Of a stretch of DNA of 64,000 bases, positions 1 through 8,937 are shown in pieces; the stretch's first letter is position 1; every line of letters starts with the position of its first letter. A model generated the notes under the pieces. The model made no database searches. It worked only from the letters and a program-made list of their open reading frames with translations, and was not told the DNA's origin. This stretch comes from JAAYHG01 sp012735455. GTDB taxonomy: Bacteria > Bacillota > DTU030 > DUMP01. The position numbers and the translations under genes are program-made. The stretch lies in assembly GCA_050951365.1 (NCBI GenBank), contig JBMNIX010000013.1:1-64000 (forward strand), in the 5' to 3' direction.

Positions 1-61
1 TCCCTTTTCCGTTGTCAGAGACACTTGGGTTTAAAGGGCAATGGAATCACCTCGCTTGGAT

Positions 62-94
62 AAAAAAAGCCCTCGTGGGTTTCCCCTCGAAGGC
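62..94 (-). terminator. Rho-independent terminator after the RelB-like gene
   Basis: On the minus strand an 11-bp stem with two mismatches and a 3-base loop (arms at 69-79 and 83-94) is followed by seven T (the A run at 62-68). It lies about 70 bases downstream of the RelB-like gene at 167-760 and probably ends that transcript. Bases 1-61 hold nothing I recognise. Confidence 0.7.
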
Positions 95-166
95 TTCTGA
101 TACAACTTTCGATACTATTATAATACAACGTTCTTAAGCAAACACTCCCTCAGAATTCCCTCATTT

Positions 167-760
167 TTATGAGTGCTTCTTGCAGTAGGCTTCAACCTTA
201 TCTGCGAAGGCTCCAGGAATCTTCTCCCTCCAGTAAGGAACAGATGCCATTAGGGACTTGAGTGCCTTTTGATATTTACTTTCTCCCAGTTCGGCCCGTA
301 TTTTACCCATTAAGTACTCCAGATCCTTGTATTTCAAAACACGGGTATTGGGATCGCCATTCACCAGGTTAGCTAGAACTGTCAGGTAAATAAACGCGCT
401 GCCTCGGTTCATTCCGGTCTTTGTAGACACTTCTGTACTGAGTGGATTGATTTCGCCAGAGCCTCCGAGATGCCTTAAAAAGGCCTGCCATACTTCATCA
501 ACCATCGCAGTGGTAATCCTGTTATTGCTGCGGGTAGAAGCTCTTGCATCATCATCAAAGGATTCCTCGAAGTCCTCAGTAGTATCTTGTTCTATCCGTT
601 TTGAAGCAGACCCTGTCATAGTCATCGGAAGTCCTTTCTCTAGGGCTATTCTACGTAAATAAATGTTCACAGCCATTTCAACATCCATTCCGAGTGAGTG
701 AAGAACCTTTTTAGCTTCCGTGATGATTCCATCGTCAATTTGAATTTCTATCTTTGCCAT
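167..760 (-). CDS. RelB/DinJ-like antitoxin with long C-terminal extension
   Basis: 197 aa. The first ~48 residues match the ribbon-helix-helix region of RelB/DinJ antitoxins: a short beta strand (KIEIQID), then helices ending in NIYLRRIALEKGLP. After an acidic linker (about residues 60-80), residues 80-197 form a second, mostly helical part I do not recognise. Classic RelB antitoxins are about 80-100 aa, so this one is twice the usual length. The start is supported by GGAGGTG six bases before the ATG. No RelE-type toxin gene lies beside it: upstream is an AT-rich repeat-bearing region and downstream a terminator. It may be an orphan autorepressor in the decayed phage-like region, or the C-terminal part may replace the toxin. 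The DNA-binding role is inferred from the fold. Confidence 0.65.
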   Translation of the reverse strand: MAKIEIQIDDGIITEAKKVLHSLGMDVEMAVNIYLRRIALEKGLPMTMTGSASKRIEQDTTEDFEESFDDDARASTRSNNRITTAMVDEVWQAFLRHLGGSGEINPLSTEVSTKTGMNRGSAFIYLTVLANLVNGDPNTRVLKYKDLEYLMGKIRAELGESKYQKALKSLMASVPYWREKIPGAFADKVEAYCKKHS

Positions 761-774
761 ACGAACACCTCCAT

Positions 775-880
775 AAAATACTATCGCTTTTCTTGATTAT
801 ACTATATCATTTCTTGGATTTATTGTAAATAGTATTTATAGTATTATATTTTATACATCAAGAAAACAATAGTATTCTTT
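775..880 (-). promoter_or_regulatory. AT-rich operator-like region before the RelB-like gene
   Basis: A perfect 10-bp inverted repeat (788-797 and 857-866) flanks an AT-rich core, and the motif ATAGTATT recurs near 829, 839 and 869. Ribbon-helix-helix antitoxins usually bind short repeats in their own promoter, so this is a plausible autoregulatory operator. The repeats are visible; binding is inferred. No -10/-35 pair is clear enough to assign. Confidence 0.4.
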
Positions 881-882
881 AG

Positions 883-1332
883 TCAGCAATATAAAAGACT
901 ACGAAGATGATTCAGTGCTGCTGCCCGTAAGCGTTCAACATGGCTTTCACTGTAGTTTAGTTCATTCATAAGCCGGTAAGTAGCACCGGACTTCTGATCG
1001 TTACCCATGTAAAACTCGGCAAGGATATGCTGTTCGGTATCCGTAAGGCTTGACCAGGCTGGTTCAAACCAAGACATGTATTCCAGCGCCTGAGTATATC
1101 GTTCTCGCAGTATGTCAATCTTATCAAGTTGTGCAGCCAGCTTGTCAGCACCAGCTTGCGGATTTCTTGCAGATGGCATCCCAGAAAGCTTTGGTGTTCT
1201 GGGAGAAGTCATTTTCTCATATACATCCTTTATCTCCTGCGGGGTGTTATTGATAATAAACCTCATATTGTTATAGTCACGGATGGCAGCAACAGTCGCC
1301 GCATTCTTGTTTATATACTTTAGCGCAATCAT
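883..1332 (-). CDS. ArpU/RinA-like phage transcriptional regulator (sigma-like)
   Basis: 149 aa. The C-terminal half reads as a sigma-70 region-4-like helix-turn-helix: a 'SLTDTEQHILAEFYM' segment, then a recognition-helix-like stretch 'NYSESHVERLRAAAL'. Such proteins (ArpU/RinA type) commonly end the replication module of Firmicute prophages and control late genes. The start overlaps the stop of the upstream SNF2 gene by four bases (ATGA), showing translational coupling in the order VapE, VRR-NUC, SNF2, ArpU. It is intact although its neighbours are frameshifted. The function follows from family and context; the late promoter it would act on is not in the window. Confidence 0.65.
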   Translation of the reverse strand: MIALKYINKNAATVAAIRDYNNMRFIINNTPQEIKDVYEKMTSPRTPKLSGMPSARNPQAGADKLAAQLDKIDILRERYTQALEYMSWFEPAWSSLTDTEQHILAEFYMGNDQKSGATYRLMNELNYSESHVERLRAAALNHLRSLLYC

Positions 1333-2686
1333 ATGACCGCCTCCTTTAGGTTTGCTTTGACCGCATCGATAAGAGCGGTCTGGGTTTTATCTTTTCGCTT
1401 AAGAGCTTTCATAACTTGTTCGTCAATTGTGTCCTTTGCGACGATGTGATGAATTATCACCGTATCCTTTTGACCTTGCCGCCAAAGGCGGGCATTCGTC
1501 TGTTGGTATAACTCCAGTGACCATGTTAGTCCGAACCACACAAGGCAGGAACCGCCAGCTTGAAGGTTCAATCCATGTCCGGCGGATGCGGGATGGATAA
1601 CGGCCACCGGGATTTCACCGTCATTCCACCGTTTTATGGATTCGGCGTTATCCAACTGAATAGCAGGGAAGCGCTCCATTATCCGCTCAAGGTCATGCTT
1701 ATACCAGTAGGCAATAAGCACCGGTTTTCCGTTTGCCGCTTCGATAATGTCCTCCAAAGCATCCAACTTACGGTCGTGAATACGGATAACTCCGCCATTC
1801 CCGTCATAGACCGCACCGTTGGCCATTTGAAGTAATTTATTGCTTAATGCTGCAGCATTCACTGCATCAATTTCTTTGCCTTTGAGTCGAAAGCACCATC
1901 TCTGACTTCATGATTTCATATTGCTGTCGTTCATCCTCTGATAAAAGGACAGGTATTTCATTTATCACCAGATCAGGTAGCTTCAGATAGTCAGTGTTTT
2001 TCATGCTGATAGTAATGTCAGAAATAAGCCGATAAATGGCTTCCTCCGCACCGGGCTTCGGCTTATAGGTAAATATGATCTGCTGATTTCGTTTATCTGG
2101 TACAAAATAGGCATTTCGGAAATGGGATATATACCTTCCAAGTCGCTGGCCCATATCAAGGATACCAATCTCGGCCCATAAGTCCATCAATCCATTGCTT
2201 GAGGGTGTTCCTGTTAAACCAACGATCCTTTTTACATTTGGCCGTACTTTTCGAAGTGCCCTAAACCGCTTTGAAGTATGAGATTTAAATGATGACAGCT
2301 CATCGATAACCACCATGTCATAATCGAAGGGTATGCCACTATCGTTGATAAGCCAATCCACGTTTTCCCGGTTTATCAGGTATACCTGCGCTCTCTGCAG
2401 AAGGGCTGCTTTCCGCTGGGCTTCACTACCTATGGCAACTGAATAGGTGAGACCATTCAGGTGATCCCATTTTTCGATTTCTGCTGGCCATGTGTCTCGA
2501 GCAACTCGAAGCGGGGCAATAACTAATACCTTGCGAATTAAGAAACTGTCCAATGTCAGGTCGAAGATTGCCGTTAAGGTAATAACACTCTTGCCAAGAC
2601 CCATTTCCAAGCAGGATAGCCGCGATTGGATGGCTTAGGATGAAATTGGTGGCATATTCCTGATACTCATGTGGCTCGTATCTCAT
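1329..2686 (-). pseudogene. Phage SNF2-family DEAD/DEAH helicase, two frameshifts
   Basis: Three reading-frame pieces join into one SNF2-type helicase of about 451 aa. The N-terminus starts at the ATG at 2686 (RYEPHEYQEYA), overlapping the VRR-NUC stop. Walker A is EMGLGKS, the DEAD-box-like motif is VVIDELSS, motif III is GLTGTPSSNG, and the C-terminal helicase half has HPASAGHGLNLQ and QTNARLWRQGQ (motifs V and VI). One extra base near 2608-2612 breaks the frame just before Walker A, and another near 1883-1888 breaks it between the two lobes. Removing one base at each site restores a protein of the usual length for phage replication-module helicases. The breaks may be real decay or consensus errors; as given it is not translatable as one protein. 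Confidence 0.8.
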
Positions 2687-2948
2687 CCAGAATCCCTCCA
2701 ATCTGACTCTCATCGTCAATAACATAAACCTTAAATCCTAATTGCCTAAGCATTTCATGTCTCCGCTCCTGCAGAGGTCGAGGTTTTGATCCACTCGCTT
2801 TGATTTCAGCAAATGCGACTATTCCTCCAGGCAAAAGAATCAGTCTATCCGGTACTCCGTTATAACCGGGGGACATAAACTTTAAAGCTAGGCCTCCAGC
2901 TGCTTTGACTGCTTTAATCAATTTTTGCTCGATATATTTCTCTCTCAT
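2667..2948 (-). CDS. VRR-NUC domain nuclease (phage replication module)
   Basis: About 93 aa and compact, as for stand-alone phage VRR-NUC proteins. Restriction-nuclease-fold motifs are visible: GVPDRLILLPGG (metal-binding Asp), then AEIKASG (the E-x-K pair) and a Q in PLQERR. I chose the ATG at 2948, not the in-frame one at 2960, because GGAGGT lies six bases before the inner ATG. The family includes Holliday-junction-type resolvases in phage replication modules. It sits between VapE and SNF2, the standard order of this module, and overlaps the SNF2 start by 20 bases. Confidence 0.85.
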   Translation of the reverse strand: MREKYIEQKLIKAVKAAGGLALKFMSPGYNGVPDRLILLPGGIVAFAEIKASGSKPRPLQERRHEMLRQLGFKVYVIDDESQIGGILDEIRAT

Positions 2949-3179
2949 GAATACCTCCATGTGTTCCCAAAATCCAAAAAATCTCTATACGCGCGTATAC
3001 GCGTGTTTTCATGCAATATATAGCCTTTTTTCTTTACTATCATTTTTAATAGTAGTAATTGGAACAATGGAACACAGGTCATTAAGCACCGCACTAATAA
3101 AGGGGCTGGCGCCTGTTCCAATGAAGTGTTCCAAAAGGTCGTTTTTGGCACATGGGAACAGAATTTTTTGTTCCTGACT
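2949..3179. other. Spacer between VRR-NUC and VapE with 12-bp palindrome
   Basis: This 231-base stretch carries no gene I can support. It contains a perfect 12-bp palindrome, CGCGTATACGCG, at 2992-3003, and many short GGAAC/GTTCC elements in both orientations between 3060 and 3230. Short reading frames here look like chance. The palindrome could be a site for a dimeric protein or a replication element of the phage module; nothing decides this. Confidence 0.35.
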
Positions 3180-5136
3180 TCACACATGTTCCAAAGAACG
3201 CTCTCTTGGAACAGAGTCAGGAACAGAAGTGCGAACATACACCCATTGCGGGCCATATAACGGGATGCGCTCCTTTTTGGGCGCTATCTTCCACCCACCA
3301 ATTCCTGACATAATCGCAGAGATCTCGTTGCTGTCCATGCGTTTACAGTTAGCTCGGTCTTTACCAAAGCACTCGCACCAAATCTCAAGGTTGGAGACTG
3401 AAGTTCTTCTGCGGACACCTATTTTTCGGCTTTCTCCAAATTCGGTGCCGTTTATATAAGCCCTGCGCTCATATAAGTCCATCGTGTCCCAATCTTCGGG
3501 CAGGAGCATATCCAGATAATCACGCACAAGGCCTTCGCGCTCATCAGATTCCATTGCTTCCCGCTGTTCCTCTTTTGCGAGTTTTTCAAGGCTGGGATCT
3601 AGGTACAGCTTTTCGCCTGCCTTCACATAAGTAAGAGCTTCTGCCCATATCTGCAAGACTTCATTCTGACTAAGCTGCCAAGACTTCTTTATCCCTCCGC
3701 CAGGTGTTTTCACCGGCCAGAAGCGACGATTGCCGGTAGTGTCTCTGAGATATCCTTTCTCTGCATTAGTGGTTCCGAAGAAAACGCACTGCCGCAAGTG
3801 CGGTGTTGCCCGGCGTCCGAAGCTGGCTCGGTAGATATCGTTTTGCCGGGAAAGAAAGCTGCGTAGCGTTTCAACTTCAGCCTTCTTTAACCCTGCGAGT
3901 TCTCCAATCTCCAGTATCCAATAACCCTGCAGCTTTTCTGCGGCTGTCTTGTCTTTGGTGTCTGAAAGTGAGAGACTGTCTGAGAACCATTCACCACCCA
4001 GCTTGGCTATCAGGGTGCTTTTACCCACACCTTGAGGGCCATTAAGCACCAGCATGGAGTCAAACTTGATGCCAGGTGTCAGAACACGTGCAATTGCAGC
4101 GCACAAGGTTTTTCTTGTGACAGCGCGCACATATGCATTGTCCGTAGCGCCAAGATAATCAATCAGCAGGGTATCCACACGCGGGATACCGTCCCATTCG
4201 GGTAAAGTATCTATAAACTCGCGTATCGGGTGGTATGATCGGTCATCTGCTACCTTCGTAACTGCAATCTCATAATTTCTGGCAGAGAAGGTTCCGTAGT
4301 GGCTGTCGATATAGCTGATCAGCTGAGCATCGTCTGCATCCCGCCAGAATCTTGATGGATGCTGCCATGGCACTTCACCCTTGATTTCCAAGCTGTCGGA
4401 AAGCTGGTTGAACACAATCCCTTTAAGTGCGGGATCATTTTCAAGAATCAAAGTGAGATTGCGAAGGGTGTTTTTTACTGCACCATTCTTCTCAAGCTCC
4501 AGCTGCTTTTGCCAGTCCTCATTATTAAACTCCACTTCTGCCTGTGCTTTGCGTTCCTCAGCAAATTGCTCCTTGACCCGTTCATCCTTAATCGCCAGTT
4601 CCGTCATTGCCTTAAAAGACGGAAGCTTACCGGGCGGAGTATCCTCGGTTGTTTTGTCATCCAGATCACGAAAGCGGTGTATGCGCACGAGGTCAAATGA
4701 GTTTAGTAGCTTTCCGCATGCGGGATCAGTAGCGTGGTGGCTATAGGCAAACTTGCCATCGTATATAACAAGACCAGCTGACGAATCAGCAGGGATATAA
4801 TCATATCTTCCATTAATTGCGCTTGGCTCATATACATCAGAAAGAAACTGCTTCTATTGCTTCCATAATGGAGTACGCTCTACAAAACGCTCCCACAACA
4901 CCTTCCTTTGTGAGTGGATCGGCTTGTCTGGTTATTTGTCGCCGCACAACCTCTGATTGCCGTGATGACACCGGCCACATAGAGGTGTCTCGCCAGTCAG
5001 CATATTTGGATAGATACACATCTGGATCAAGCAGAATGCCATCTTTCTCTCGGAACACAAACTCACCGTCGGATGGCGTTGATGGCCAGTACATTAAACG
5101 TGAAGCCTCATAGGTTATGGACTTGCCATCTACCAC
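3180..5136 (-). pseudogene. VapE-like phage primase/helicase, N-truncated and frameshifted
   Basis: The long piece (3180-4688, extending in frame upstream) is a virulence-associated-E type superfamily-3-like helicase: Walker A GPQGVGKSTL, then SDSLSLSDTKDK, LEIGELAGL and FFGTTNAEKGYLRD. Upstream, 4837-5136 encodes the end of the primase-polymerase part (SRLMYWPSTPSDGEF, ADPLTKEGVVGAFCRAYSI) in another frame; a one-base shift near 4835-4840 joins the two (…VSFLSDVYEPSAING…). Homologous phage proteins carry roughly 250 further N-terminal residues. Here similarity stops at about 5115-5140, where an oppositely oriented ATPase fragment begins. The gene is therefore both truncated by a rearrangement and frameshifted. 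Confidence 0.8.
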
Positions 5137-5466
5137 AAGGATGGAGGCGATCCTGTACCTCTACGATCAGCTGGTTTTGAGCATGTAGTTGCACTTGCAC
5201 TAATTGGTGCATTGCATAAGAATGCACCGCTACGTGGCCCTGTCATTATGGACTCACCATTTGGCCGACTCGATCCTACGCATAAAGAGAACATAATAAA
5301 AGTCCTACCGTCGTTATCCGAGCAAGTCGTACTTCTAGCATACACACACGAAATAGATGAGCAAAGAGCTAGGGAAACTCTTGGCTCCTCGCTGAAAAAG
5401 GAATACCGTCTCACACGTCAGACATCCTTCTATACACGTATCGAACCTAATCAGGAGGTGAAATGA
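5128..5466 (+). pseudogene. 3' end of an SMC/Rad50/DndD-like ATPase gene
   Basis: The open frame begins abruptly about 5128 without a start codon; about 112 residues remain. It holds the C-terminal ABC-ATPase lobe of an SMC-like protein: a signature-like helix (PLRSAGFEHVVALALIGAL), then Walker B and D-loop as PVIMDSPFGRLDPTHKENI, then VVLLAYTHEIDE. The pattern resembles DndD and related defence-system ATPases more than Rad50 or RecN, but the coiled coil and Walker A are missing, so the subfamily is uncertain. The stop is followed directly by the small gene at 5468, so the two once formed an operon. It is a remnant created by the same junction that truncated VapE. Confidence 0.7.
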
Positions 5467-5467
5467 A

Positions 5468-5827
5468 ATGGCTGATCTAATAAATTTCCGTTTGTCGAAG
5501 AAAGCGAATGAGGTGGCAGAAATCCTTGCAACAAGCGGATATTTTGACTTTGCGGTAACTGCTGCAAAGTTCGCATTAGCTTATGCAATCAAGTACCATT
5601 TTGACGAGATCAACCCGGCTACATATACCCCATCTGATAGCGATGGCAGTAATTATGGTATCGGTAGCCTTGATAGCGATGGTCAAATTGCCATTCTTCT
5701 TAAAGCGATTTATCCTGATTGCACAACACCATACTTATACGCACGAAACTTAATGGTTTTCGGTCTTTTGAAAATTGGGGAACGGATCGAGAATGAAGGG
5801 CTAAAGTCAATTAGTGCGTTTTTATAA
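5468..5827 (+). CDS. Small protein paired with SMC-like ATPase (defence-type, unknown)
   Basis: 119 aa, complete. AGGAGG lies just before the ATG, overlapping the end of the upstream ATPase gene; the one-base gap implies co-translation. The sequence opens with a short strand, then helix-rich segments (SKKANEVAEILATSG, VTAAKFALAYAIKYH) and a repeated 'YARNLMVFGLLKIGERI' helix. I recognise no catalytic motif. Size and position recall DndE-like or Dnd-associated small partners encoded after DndD-type ATPases, but the sequence is not clearly DndE. With its partner truncated the gene is probably nonfunctional in its original system. Confidence 0.55.
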   Translation: MADLINFRLSKKANEVAEILATSGYFDFAVTAAKFALAYAIKYHFDEINPATYTPSDSDGSNYGIGSLDSDGQIAILLKAIYPDCTTPYLYARNLMVFGLLKIGERIENEGLKSISAFL

Positions 5828-5956
5828 CGCGGGTGATTGACTCTTCATATTTACATCTATTCTGTCTCCTCAACCCCTATGAAAAATGGCCGTTATCTAA
5901 TCTGGTAACTCAACTATAAATTTTTAGGGTAGTTGATATGTTCCCACAAACAATAA

Positions 5957-6034
5957 AAATAAGGGTTTCCCTGACATTGCCCCATCCGGCAGAGCGGCCT
6001 TGAGAAAAGCAAAATGTCTGGAAGCCCTTTATTT
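5957..6034 (-). repeat. Long imperfect inverted repeat after rlmD
   Basis: AATAAGGGTTTCC at about 5958-5970 matches the reverse complement of GGAAGCCCTTTATT at 6020-6034 with few mismatches. Inside lies a second pair (GACATTGC / GCAAAATGTC). On the minus strand the structure follows the rlmD stop and runs into a T-rich stretch, so it may act as a long-stem terminator. It also marks the edge between the accessory region and the core genes and could be a small non-coding repeat. The rest of 5828-6051 shows nothing else. Confidence 0.4.
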
Positions 6035-6051
6035 ACAAGCTTTTCAGTTCT

Positions 6052-7443
6052 TTATTTCTTAACCCTTGACATCAATGTGACGCACTCAACGTGATAGGTT
6101 TGTGGGAACATGTCCACCGGCTGGGCTATCCTGGGGCTGAGCCCATGTTGCGCCAGAATCCCCAGGTCCCGGGCAAGGGTTGCCGGATTGCAGGAGACAT
6201 AAACAATCCGGGCGGGCATGGCAGCAGCCATGGCCAACAAAACCTCTGACCGGCAGCCCTGGCGCGGCGGATCAACCACCATTACATCCGGTTTCACTCC
6301 GGCAGCAACAAGTCTGGGTAATACCTCCTCCACCTCACCTTGGTAGAACTCAGCGTTTTCTATCCCGTTCTCCCGGGCGCTCAGGCGGGCGTCTTCGACC
6401 GCACTGGGTACTACTTCAATCCCATACACACGTTTTGCCTTGGCAGCCAGGAAGAGCGAGATGGTTCCTATGCCGCAATAGGCATCTACTACCGTCTCTA
6501 TTCCTGTTAGAGCGGCAAACTCTACAACCTTCTGATATAGCTTTACCGTCTGCGTGGGGTTAACCTGGAAAAAAGAAGCTCCGGAGATGGTGAAACGGTA
6601 CGGCCCCAGATACTCCGTAATGGAAGGTTTGCCCCAGAGGGTATGCCACTCCTCGCCCAGAATCACATTGGTGCGCCGCGGGTTTACGTTGAGGAGCAGG
6701 CTGGTAAGGCCGGGCACACCTGCAACCAATCTCTCGGTAAGTTCAGGGAGGCGCGGGATCGCAGCGCTACGCGCTACCACTACCACCATGAGCTCACCCG
6801 TCCGCACGGCCGACCGCACCAGCAGGTGCCGCAAGAACCCCTCACCCGTTTGTTCATCATAGGCGGGAATGCCGAGCTCGTTGGCGGCCGCCAGCAGTTC
6901 TTTCAAGGCCACATTGGCCTGCGGAAGCTGTAGCGGACAGGTAGTGATCTCTACCACCTGGTGACTCCTGGGTGCATAAAACCCGGCTACTAAGCGCTTC
7001 CCCCGCTGCGCCAAGGGAAACTGGGCTTTGTTGCGGTAGGCCCATGGTTTTTCCATTCCCAGGGTGGGAAGCACCTCAACGCCATCCAGTTTGCCAATAT
7101 GGTGCAGTGCCCGCTCAACCACCTGCTGCTTGAAGCGCAGCTGGTCACTGTACGCCAGGTGCTGCAGCTGACAACCGCCGCAGGCCGGGTAGGCACTGCA
7201 GATCGCTGCGGCTCTATTGGCCGCTGGGCGAACCACGTCCGTTGCTAAAGCACGGGCATAGCTCTTTTGTAGAGAAATCACCCTGGCTCTTACCTCTTCT
7301 CCGGGCAGGGTACCCGGCACAAAGATCGTGAACCCCTGATAGCGCCCTACCCCTTCACCGTTAGAGGCCAGGTCCGTGACCACAAGGGTCACCACCTGGC
7401 CCTTCTTCACTGGAGGAACTGTTTTCACTTCCCTGTCACCCAT
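6052..7443 (-). CDS. rlmD: 23S rRNA (uracil-C5)-methyltransferase RlmD/RumA family
   Basis: 463 aa, full length. Residues ~12-70 form a TRAM RNA-binding domain (VKKGQVVTLVVTDLASNGEG). Next is the iron-sulfur cysteine cluster CSAYPACGGCQLQH. The C-terminal Rossmann methyltransferase domain shows VDAYCGIGTISLFLA (SAM binding), VDPPRQGC (motif IV) and VSCNPATLARDL with the catalytic Cys. The family transfers methyl from SAM to C5 of a specific uridine in 23S rRNA or tRNA; whether this is the U1939, U747 or tRNA U54 enzyme cannot be settled from sequence alone, as Bacillota often carry more than one paralogue. Its start overlaps the end of the upstream gene at 7425-7979 by 19 bases, so the two are probably co-transcribed. 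Confidence 0.9.
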   Translation of the reverse strand: MGDREVKTVPPVKKGQVVTLVVTDLASNGEGVGRYQGFTIFVPGTLPGEEVRARVISLQKSYARALATDVVRPAANRAAAICSAYPACGGCQLQHLAYSDQLRFKQQVVERALHHIGKLDGVEVLPTLGMEKPWAYRNKAQFPLAQRGKRLVAGFYAPRSHQVVEITTCPLQLPQANVALKELLAAANELGIPAYDEQTGEGFLRHLLVRSAVRTGELMVVVVARSAAIPRLPELTERLVAGVPGLTSLLLNVNPRRTNVILGEEWHTLWGKPSITEYLGPYRFTISGASFFQVNPTQTVKLYQKVVEFAALTGIETVVDAYCGIGTISLFLAAKAKRVYGIEVVPSAVEDARLSARENGIENAEFYQGEVEEVLPRLVAAGVKPDVMVVDPPRQGCRSEVLLAMAAAMPARIVYVSCNPATLARDLGILAQHGLSPRIAQPVDMFPQTYHVECVTLMSRVKK

Positions 7444-7979
7444 GGTTTGCAGATAATCTCGCGGATCTGGGTCTTAAGAAACTCACCGGAATGGGCCGGC
7501 CTGATAACTATAGCCGTGTCAGCCCCGCGACCTGTGCCCCCAACTGCGATCACATCTTCGCCGTAGGGAATCAACCCTGCGTCCAAAGCCATGACCGCGA
7601 TCTCCACCGCCACCTTGGTGCCCTGTCCAAACAAGTAGAGGGTATCGGCAACCACCCGGGCTGCATCGAAACCCTGGTGGGCGTTGCTGAAGGCACGCGT
7701 TATACCACGGAAAAGATGGGTACCAGTATGCACTTTAATCCCTTTGGCAACAAACTCCTGCCGGGTCTCCGCCGACATCTCATCCATACCAGGGCTTCTG
7801 AATCCCACCTGATGAGTAACGCATACAACCTCTAAACCCCTGTCTAAGAACCAGCGGGCTGTGTCCCCGGTGTTGGAGGCTACCACCACGTGCTTAATTC
7901 CCAACTCCTTGGCCCGCGCGACGGCAGCATCAACAGTTGCCGCTGTATTTATCGGTCCAACCTGGGTCCATGTTTGCAC
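7425..7979 (-). CDS. Pyruvate kinase alpha/beta (C-terminal) domain protein
   Basis: 184 aa. This is a stand-alone version of the C-terminal (allosteric) domain of pyruvate kinase, without the catalytic barrel. Recognisable stretches are AATVDAAVARAKELGIKHVVVASNTGDTA, VCVTHQVGFRSPG, THLFRGITRAFS and DVIAVGGTGRGADTAIVIRPA. Such proteins occur in many Clostridia and archaea; their substrate is unknown. The glycine-rich GGTGRGAD loop suggests a phosphate or nucleotide ligand, by analogy with the effector site of pyruvate kinase. GGAGG precedes the ATG. It is translationally coupled to rlmD downstream and divergent from the gene at 8106. Confidence 0.8.
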   Translation of the reverse strand: MQTWTQVGPINTAATVDAAVARAKELGIKHVVVASNTGDTARWFLDRGLEVVCVTHQVGFRSPGMDEMSAETRQEFVAKGIKVHTGTHLFRGITRAFSNAHQGFDAARVVADTLYLFGQGTKVAVEIAVMALDAGLIPYGEDVIAVGGTGRGADTAIVIRPAHSGEFLKTQIREIICKPWVTGK

Positions 7980-8105
7980 TGTCTTACCTCCTTCAAACCA
8001 TAATGCTAATAATTTCTCTCGGAACCGGAAATTTCCTTCCTAAATCCGGCAACTGAAGAAATACTAAGCAGTGTTAGCAACACCAGCGCGGAAAGGAGAC
8101 GGCCG

Positions 8106-8642
8106 ATGACAGAAGAAGAAATTCTCGCTGGTATTAGAAGCGAACTCAACGAACGGGTTAATGCAAACTCAAACGAAATTGCAGTCCAGACTCCTTCCTT
8201 TCAGTCTCAAGAAAACCTAACTCAGCTGCTCACTCAACTGGTGGATACGGCCCGCAAACAACAGCTCACCGCTGACCAAGCCACCCAATCAACCCTAACC
8301 CAGGCTACAACCTCCCTCGGCAACCGACAACAATTGGAACAAATCTTCTCCGAACTGGGTGAACTTCAAAAAGGCATCAGCGGGCAAATCCTCGCTCCCT
8401 CTCAAGTGCAGAACTACCTGAACCAAGTGGAACAAATTGAAGGACAGCTGCGCCAATTGATTCGGAAAACTGACAGCCAGATCACCCAAGGGCTTCAGCA
8501 GGCGGTCACCGCCTTAGCTCAGACTCAAAGCGCCATGCTGGACGCCAGCTCCTACGCGCAACTTGAACAGATGCTGGCTCAGCTGAAACAAAATCTGAAC
8601 CAGTGGAAGAATCTGCCCCCTGCAGGCGCACCCCTGCAGTAA
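8106..8642 (+). CDS. Gln-rich helical protein of unknown function
   Basis: 178 aa, soluble, no signal peptide or membrane segment. It is very rich in Gln, Leu and Thr, with heptad-like spacing (QVEQIEGQLRQLIRK, YAQLEQMLAQLKQNLNQWKNL), so a helical bundle or coiled coil is likely. AAAGGAGA precedes the ATG and a hairpin terminator follows the stop, so it is a single-gene unit and probably really expressed. The helical protein at 9643-10107 has a similar composition and size and may be a distant relative, but I see no clear alignment. No family recognised. Confidence 0.65.
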   Translation: MTEEEILAGIRSELNERVNANSNEIAVQTPSFQSQENLTQLLTQLVDTARKQQLTADQATQSTLTQATTSLGNRQQLEQIFSELGELQKGISGQILAPSQVQNYLNQVEQIEGQLRQLIRKTDSQITQGLQQAVTALAQTQSAMLDASSYAQLEQMLAQLKQNLNQWKNLPPAGAPLQ

Positions 8643-8647
8643 CGTCC

Positions 8648-8684
8648 GGCGGGCCAGCTTAGCTTGGCCCGCCCGTCTCTTTGT
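8648..8684 (+). terminator. Hairpin terminator after the Gln-rich gene
   Basis: A GC-rich stem (GGCGGGCCA at 8648-8656 with TGGCCCGCC at 8665-8673) starts six bases after the stop at 8642 and is followed by a T-rich stretch. It overlaps the 3' end of the convergent gene at 8659-8937. Confidence 0.65.
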
Positions 8685-8937
8685 TGTGGCAGACTGGTTT
8701 CTTATAACCTATGCCCATTTGACTGCCCACTCCACCTAAACGACTGCGAACGTAGCGTACCTCCTCTTCCGACACCTCGGCGAGCTCTGCCGCCGCCTTA
8801 TCGTCTAAACCCAAAGAAAGAGCATCCAGCACAGGCCCTAAACTGCTGCCCAGTTCACGCTCTAAGGCTCCACAATCCACAAGCCCCGCTTCTTGTGCCT
8901 CGTCTTGAAGGGCCCTCTTCTTCTCTTGGCTTGTCAC
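8659..8937 (-). CDS. Small HTH-like protein of unknown function
   Basis: 92 aa, acidic and Ala/Leu/Glu rich. The middle (LGLDDKAAAELAEVSEEEVRYVRSRL) has the spacing of a helix-turn-helix, with the second helix in 'VSEEEVRYVRSRLGG', so it may bind DNA, but it is not a family I recognise. Its ATG overlaps the stop of the upstream DUF421 gene by four bases, so it is translated with it. Its 3' end overlaps the convergent terminator at 8648-8684. Confidence 0.55.
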   Translation of the reverse strand: MTSQEKKRALQDEAQEAGLVDCGALERELGSSLGPVLDALSLGLDDKAAAELAEVSEEEVRYVRSRLGGVGSQMGIGYKKPVCHNKETGGPS

